This document shows, one piece after another, positions 59,746-64,000 of a stretch of 64,000 nt of DNA. Under the pieces are notes generated by a model, which made no database searches, was not told where the DNA came from, and was given only the letters and a program-made list of their open reading frames with translations. This DNA is from Chitinophaga horti (lineage in GTDB: Bacteria; Bacteroidota; Bacteroidia; Chitinophagales; Chitinophagaceae), in assembly GCF_022867795.2 (NCBI RefSeq), contig NZ_CP107006.1:5952001-6016000 (forward strand), given 5' to 3'. Numbering within the stretch: the first letter of the stretch is position 1; the number at the start of each line of letters is the position of its first letter. A program made the position numbers and the translations under genes.

Positions 59746-62516
59746 GTGAGACGCATAACTATCGTATTACAATTCATTATCGTTTTTGTGTTGGGCGCTA
59801 TTACGCAAGCGTCTGCGCAGAGCAATGGCAAAGTATCCGGTAAGGTGACCGACCGTAAATCAGGTGAGTCGCTGATCGGTGTGACCGTGATCGTACAGGG
59901 TACTTCTACCGGTGCTGTTACCGACGTAGAAGGCCGTTATAATATTTCTGTAAAGCCAGGCACTTACACCCTGCAGGTGAAGTTCATGGGATATGCAACG
60001 AAGGAGATTTCCGAAGTAGTGGTGAAGGCTGGTGGTGTAACTAACCTGGACCTTACAATGGACGAGCCGAAGTCGGAAAAGCTGAATGAGGTGGTGATCA
60101 GGGGATCGGCGAGGACGGAAACGCTTAATTCGCTGCTGACATTTCAGAAGAATACCAATACAGTAGCGCAGGTTGTTTCTGCGGAAACCATTCGTAAGTC
60201 ACCTGACCGTAATACCAGCGACGTGTTGAAGCGTGTGCCCGGTGCATCTATGATCGATGGTAAATACATCGTAGTACGCGGATTGTCTGACCGTTACAAC
60301 CAGACAATGATGAACGGCGCCCTGATGTCTTCTACAGAGCCCGACAGAAAAACGTTTTCTTTTGACCTGTTCCCATCCAGCATCATCGATAACATCATTA
60401 TCAATAAGGCAGCTACGCCTGAGATGCCTGCAGAATTTGCAGGAGGTCTCGTTCAGATCAATACTAAAGACGTTCCGGACCAAAACTTTTTCAATATTTC
60501 CGTAGGCTCCGGCTTCAATACAAATGTACTGGGTAAAGACTTCTACTCTTACAAAGGTGGTAAGTTCGACTTCTTTGGTGTTGATGATGGTGATCGCAAA
60601 TTACCTGGAATTATTCCGAGCGCGGATGAACTTAGAAGAAGCAGCCCTGCCCAAAGAGCTGAAATGGCGCAGGCGCTCAATGATAAATGGTCAGTGAGCG
60701 ATGAGAGTGGAAATTGAACCTGAACTTACAGGCGACCGGCGGTTTCGTTGCAAAGAAAGACGCTTCTAAAGGTTGGGCCGGAGTGTTCTCCTTCACCTAT
60801 AACAAACAAAACAGGGCAGGTTCCATTATCAGGAACAACTATCTGCCAAGTGACCTGACACCAACTTTTAATTATAGAGATCAGTTTTACAGGCAGAACG
60901 TGTTGATCGGTGGTCTAGCTAACTTTACCTACCGGAACCGGGATACAAAGATCAGCCTGAAGAACTCTTACACGATTAACAGTAACGATCAGACGACCTT
61001 ACGTGAAGGTACTGATATAGAAGGTACTGCGGTTTACGGCATCAGAAGCCAGGAACTCGCCTTCACGTCTAACAGGCTCCTGAACTCTCAGTTGCTGGGT
61101 GAACATTTCCTCAAAGGCAGCAACATCAAAGTAAAATGGAATGGTAGCATAGGATGGATGTCGCAGGACATTCCTGACATGCGCAGGTTGAAGTATACAT
61201 CACTGAATAATGATGGCAACTATTATGTAAACGTGCCTAAGTTTACCGGCAACCCGAGAAACGCGGGCCGCTTCTTCTCTGATCTGAATGAAGTTGTACT
61301 TGGCGCCAACGCAGACGCAACCAAAACGTTCAAAATTTGGGGCAATCAGCAACAGGTTAAAGTCGGTGGTTTATTCCAGCGTAAAGACAGGACCTTCAAC
61401 GCAAGAGCGCTGGCTATTATTGGTGGCGAAAACAGTGATCCGCTATTAACCCTGCCTGCTTCTGAAATATTCAACAAAGAAAATTTTGCTTCAGACAAAT
61501 TTTATCTGGACGATCTGACAGAGCCTTCCGATGCTTACAAAGCCTACGCTAACCTTGCTGCCGGTTTTGTGCAGTTCGATAATCAGTTCGGCGAAAAGTT
61601 AAGAGTGGTTTGGGGTGCACGCGTAGAATATTTCCTGCAAAGCCTGAGATCTGAAAATGGTAACCCAAGCGAAAACTCAGCTACCGACATCTTGCCTTCG
61701 GCCAACTTTACGTACATGCTGAATGCACGGACGAACTTACGTTTGACCGGCTCACAAACAGTTGCCCGTCCAGAGTTCCGTGAGATCGCTCCATTTGCTT
61801 TCTACGACTTCGAGCGTAATGGTACCGTTTTCGGTAACACATCACTCGAACGTACTAAGATTACAAACCTCGACCTGCGATATGAGTTATATCCTGCAGC
61901 AGGTGAATTGTTAACCTTCGGTGTATTCTACAAACATTTCAAATCCCCGATCGAGATGATGTTTGAAAATGCACAGGGCTCGCCAAACTTCACCTATGCT
62001 AACGCTGAAAGTGCTACAAACTTTGGTGCAGAGATAGAGTTCCGTAAGAAGCTCGACTTCTTCGGTCCTGAGTTCCTTAAGAACTTTGCCCTATTCGGTA
62101 ATGCGGCATGGGTTAACAGTGAAGTGAAATTCCGCAAAGGATATATTGGTGTAACAGACAGGCCTATGTATGGTCAATCACCATACCTGGTAAATGCCGG
62201 CCTTCAGTTTGATAACGAAACTTCCGGTACCAACGCATCTGTGTTGTTCAACCTGATCGGTCAGCGTATTGCGCAGGTAGGTAATGCTACAACGCCTAAT
62301 ATCTGGGAAAATCCTCGTCCATTGCTCGACTTCCAGATTACGCAAAAAGTGTTTAAGAATGCCGATATCAAGTTTAGTGCAGCTGATATCCTGAATCAGA
62401 AGGCTACCTTCTATTGGGGACAGGACAAGAAAAAGTATAACGAAGGTAAAGACCTGGTACTTTCACAGTTTACCTACGGAACCAATATCAGCGTAACATT
62501 CAACTACAAGTTCTAG
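59746..62516 (+). pseudogene. TonB-dependent receptor split by a frameshift
   Basis: Two reading frames together encode one receptor of about 920 residues. The first (59746-60717) has a signal peptide (ITIVLQFIIVFVLGAITQASAQ), a carboxypeptidase-like regulatory domain (VSGKVTDRKSGESLIGVTV) and the plug (DVLKRVPGASMIDGKYIVVRGLSDRYNQ). It stops at TGA 60715 after ALNDKWSVSDESGN. The second (to 62516) resumes without loss at LNLQATGGF and continues through the barrel to GTNISVTFNYKF. A one-base deletion near 60705-60715 would explain it. Start GTG 59746 is preferred to GTG 59710 because the promoter lies between. It could be a true mutation, a phase-variable site or a sequencing error. Confidence 0.85.
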
Positions 62517-62530
62517 TTGTTCACAATTAT

Positions 62531-62575
62531 TTAAGATTGGCTTAACATACCCGTAATAAGTAAAGTAGAATTTCG
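62531..62575 (+). promoter_or_regulatory. PhoB/PhoP-like direct-repeat box D upstream of the lipoprotein gene
   Basis: Heptamers TTAAGAT (62531), TTAACAT (62542), GTAATAA (62553) at exact 11-bp spacing. Eight nt later is GAATTTCG (62568-62575), a weak (4 of 6) match to TAnnTTTG. This is the least certain of the four boxes. Another GTAATAT follows at 62575. Confidence 0.45.
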
Positions 62576-62591
62576 TAATATAAATCAAGTT

Positions 62592-64000
62592 ATGATGAAA
62601 AAAAGCTTAGTAGCGATCGCAGCATTAGCGATGATTATTGCCACCGCGTGCTCTGATAAGGATTCTGGTCCAAAACAAACCGCCGGAGACACACTGACAT
62701 TGAAAGGGAACATCGACACCAGCATGACCCTGAAAGCTGGCCAGACTTACTTCCTCGAAGGACTGACTTTCTTTAGAAAAAATGCTGTTCTTACTATCGA
62801 GCCGGGTGTAGTTGTTAAAGCCAGAAAAGGTACCAAAGCTACCCTGATCATTACTCGCGGTTCTAAAATTATGGCGGAAGGCACAGCTGCTAAACCTATC
62901 GTCTTCACTTCTGCAGAAGCTGCGGGTGCACGTAACTACTCTGACTGGGGTGGTGTTGTATTGCTCGGTAAAGCTCCTGTAAATACCGCTTTCCTTGGTA
63001 CTGCTAACAGCAGGCAGATGGAAGGTCTGACCCAGGCTGACCTGGAGGCATATGCACAAGACGTTGTTGGTGGTGGTGACATCCCTACTGATAACTCAGG
63101 TATCCTGAAATACGTAAGGATCGAGTTTGCAGGTATCTCCCTGTCAACTCAGTCAAACTCTGAACTGAACTCTCTGACAATGGTTGGTGTAGGTAGCGGT
63201 ACTGTTATCGACTACGTACAGTGTTCTTTCGGCGGTGACGATGCTTTTGAATGGTTTGGTGGTACTGTAAACGCAAAACACCTGATCTCTTACCGTACAC
63301 TGGATGACGACTTCGATACAGATAACGGTTATAATGGTAAAGTTCAGTTTGGCCTGGCTATCCGCGATAAAGACATTTCTGACAAGGCGTTACCTGGTCA
63401 GTCTAATGGCTTCGAGTCTGACAACGATATCGACGGTTCTGATAATCCTCCATATACATCTCCCGTTTTCTCAAACATGACCATCGTAGGCCCATGGGCT
63501 ATCAACAACGGTGAGAACATTGGTTCCAACGTATTCCAGTGGGGTGTTTTCGTAAGAAGAGCAAGCCGCATGAACCTGTATAACAGCATCGTTGTAGGCT
63601 GGCCTTACGGTGTACTGTTCAACGGTGTTAAATCTGCCGCTGCTGCTATCGACGGTAACCTGGCAATGAAAAATAACATCATCACCGGTAGCACTATCGC
63701 TAACGTATCAACTGCCGGTGGCATCACTGCCGATTTCCGTGGTTGGTTCGCTAATGCAGCTAACGCAAACGACACTACGACTACTCTGGCTAACCTTAAG
63801 CTGGCTAAGCTGAGCGGCGTTAACGCTACAACTATGGCTGACCTGGATGCCCGTCCGATTGCTGGTTCTCCAGCACTGACTAAAGCGGCTTTCACTGATG
63901 CTAAAGTTGCTGACGCTTACTTCAATAAAGTACAGTACGTAGGTGCATTGAACGTTGGTGATACCTGGACTACAGGTTGGACTAACTTCGATCCTAAATC
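62592..64000 (+). CDS. Beta-helix-like lipoprotein, 3' part outside window
   Basis: Runs from ATG 62592 off the right edge (469 codons seen). Lipoprotein signal MMKKSLVAIAALAMIIATAC gives lipidated Cys20. The repeated pattern (LTIEPGVVVKARKGTKATLIITRGSKIMAEGTAAKPIVFTS, then DWGGVVLLGKAP, GILKYVRIEFAGI, GDDAFEWFGGTVNAKHLISYRTLDDDFDTDNG, VFSNMTIVGP) is that of a parallel beta-helix surface protein common in Bacteroidota beside TonB receptors. Function is unknown; a surface partner of the receptor is likely. Codons GGT, GCT, GTT, AAC and ACT dominate far more than in neighbours, as in highly expressed genes. Confidence 0.82.
   Translation, partial: MMKKSLVAIAALAMIIATACSDKDSGPKQTAGDTLTLKGNIDTSMTLKAGQTYFLEGLTFFRKNAVLTIEPGVVVKARKGTKATLIITRGSKIMAEGTAAKPIVFTSAEAAGARNYSDWGGVVLLGKAPVNTAFLGTANSRQMEGLTQADLEAYAQDVVGGGDIPTDNSGILKYVRIEFAGISLSTQSNSELNSLTMVGVGSGTVIDYVQCSFGGDDAFEWFGGTVNAKHLISYRTLDDDFDTDNGYNGKVQFGLAIRDKDISDKALPGQSNGFESDNDIDGSDNPPYTSPVFSNMTIVGPWAINNGENIGSNVFQWGVFVRRASRMNLYNSIVVGWPYGVLFNGVKSAAAAIDGNLAMKNNIITGSTIANVSTAGGITADFRGWFANAANANDTTTTLANLKLAKLSGVNATTMADLDARPIAGSPALTKAAFTDAKVADAYFNKVQYVGALNVGDTWTTGWTNFDPK

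Noticed and set aside
60700..60720. Programmed -1 ribosomal frameshift in the TonB receptor
   Set aside because: No canonical slippery heptamer and no clear downstream pseudoknot; a one-base deletion or sequence error is simpler, though not excluded.

Overview
The window comes from a member of the Bacteroidota, most likely a Chitinophaga-like genus of the Chitinophagaceae. Supporting features are the gliding genes gldF, gldG and gldB, a PorT-family barrel, a fused MurF-alanine racemase, a TonB-dependent receptor with an N-terminal carboxypeptidase-like domain, and promoters with the Bacteroidota -7 element TAnnTTTG. There are no rRNA or tRNA genes, CRISPR arrays, integrases or transposases. 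Most of the window is ordinary chromosomal housekeeping DNA.

Layout. 1-8620: end of a polysaccharide deacetylase, gltX and glnS tail to tail, a B12-binding protein with an enoyl-CoA hydratase, fumC, a TauE/SafE exporter and lspA. 8685-15996 (minus): murF-alr fusion, TerC, gldG, gldF, cysteine desulfurase. 16038-16445: methylmalonyl-CoA epimerase. 16432-21212: a compact chaperone-usher-like locus with two related pilin-like secreted proteins, a PapD-like chaperone and, divergently, a 923-residue outer-membrane barrel protein. A Crp/Fnr-like palindrome lies in the shared promoter gap and a strong hairpin follows the first pilin gene. 21213-21913: gene-free, repeat-rich DNA. 21914-25986: second murF, a cytochrome-like lipoprotein/YceI/DUF5777 group, a small HEVCH protein and apaG. 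26234-31051: gldB and porT (divergent), nadE, serS. 31052-31725: gene-free DNA full of inverted repeats. 31726-42272: small cytochrome, GNAT, M48 protease, ThiF-rhodanese, DUF1800/DUF1501 pair, a lipoprotein, and OPT and POT peptide transporters. 42538-49850: purD and the cell-shape operon mreBCD-mrdA-rodA. 49894-55863: MBL hydrolase, NTF2-like protein, ECF sigma operon with a probable anti-sigma factor and a CpxP-like protein, transketolase C-terminal half, galE and rfbA. 56222-64000: Pit phosphate transporter and its DUF47 partner, then four plus-strand units (LpxH-like phosphoesterase, unknown 127-residue protein, TonB receptor broken by a frameshift, and a beta-helix-like lipoprotein running off the end).

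Two observations stand out. First, each of the four plus-strand units from 58222 onward is preceded by three or four heptamers of the form (T/G)TAA(C/T)AT spaced exactly 11 bp apart. The array ends exactly 8 nt before a full or partial TAnnTTTG element. This geometry is that of a PhoB/PhoP-type (OmpR-family) response regulator. Beside a Pit/DUF47 phosphate uptake operon it suggests a local phosphate-starvation regulon, which is an inference from sequence. Second, the 16432-21212 cluster looks like a Bacteroidota version of a chaperone-usher pilus system, with a hairpin placed to favour the presumed major subunit.

Several short repeat families recur in gene-free stretches, including a 22-bp GCCGCCG element in three places. 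The 3' end of murF has also been duplicated in tandem.
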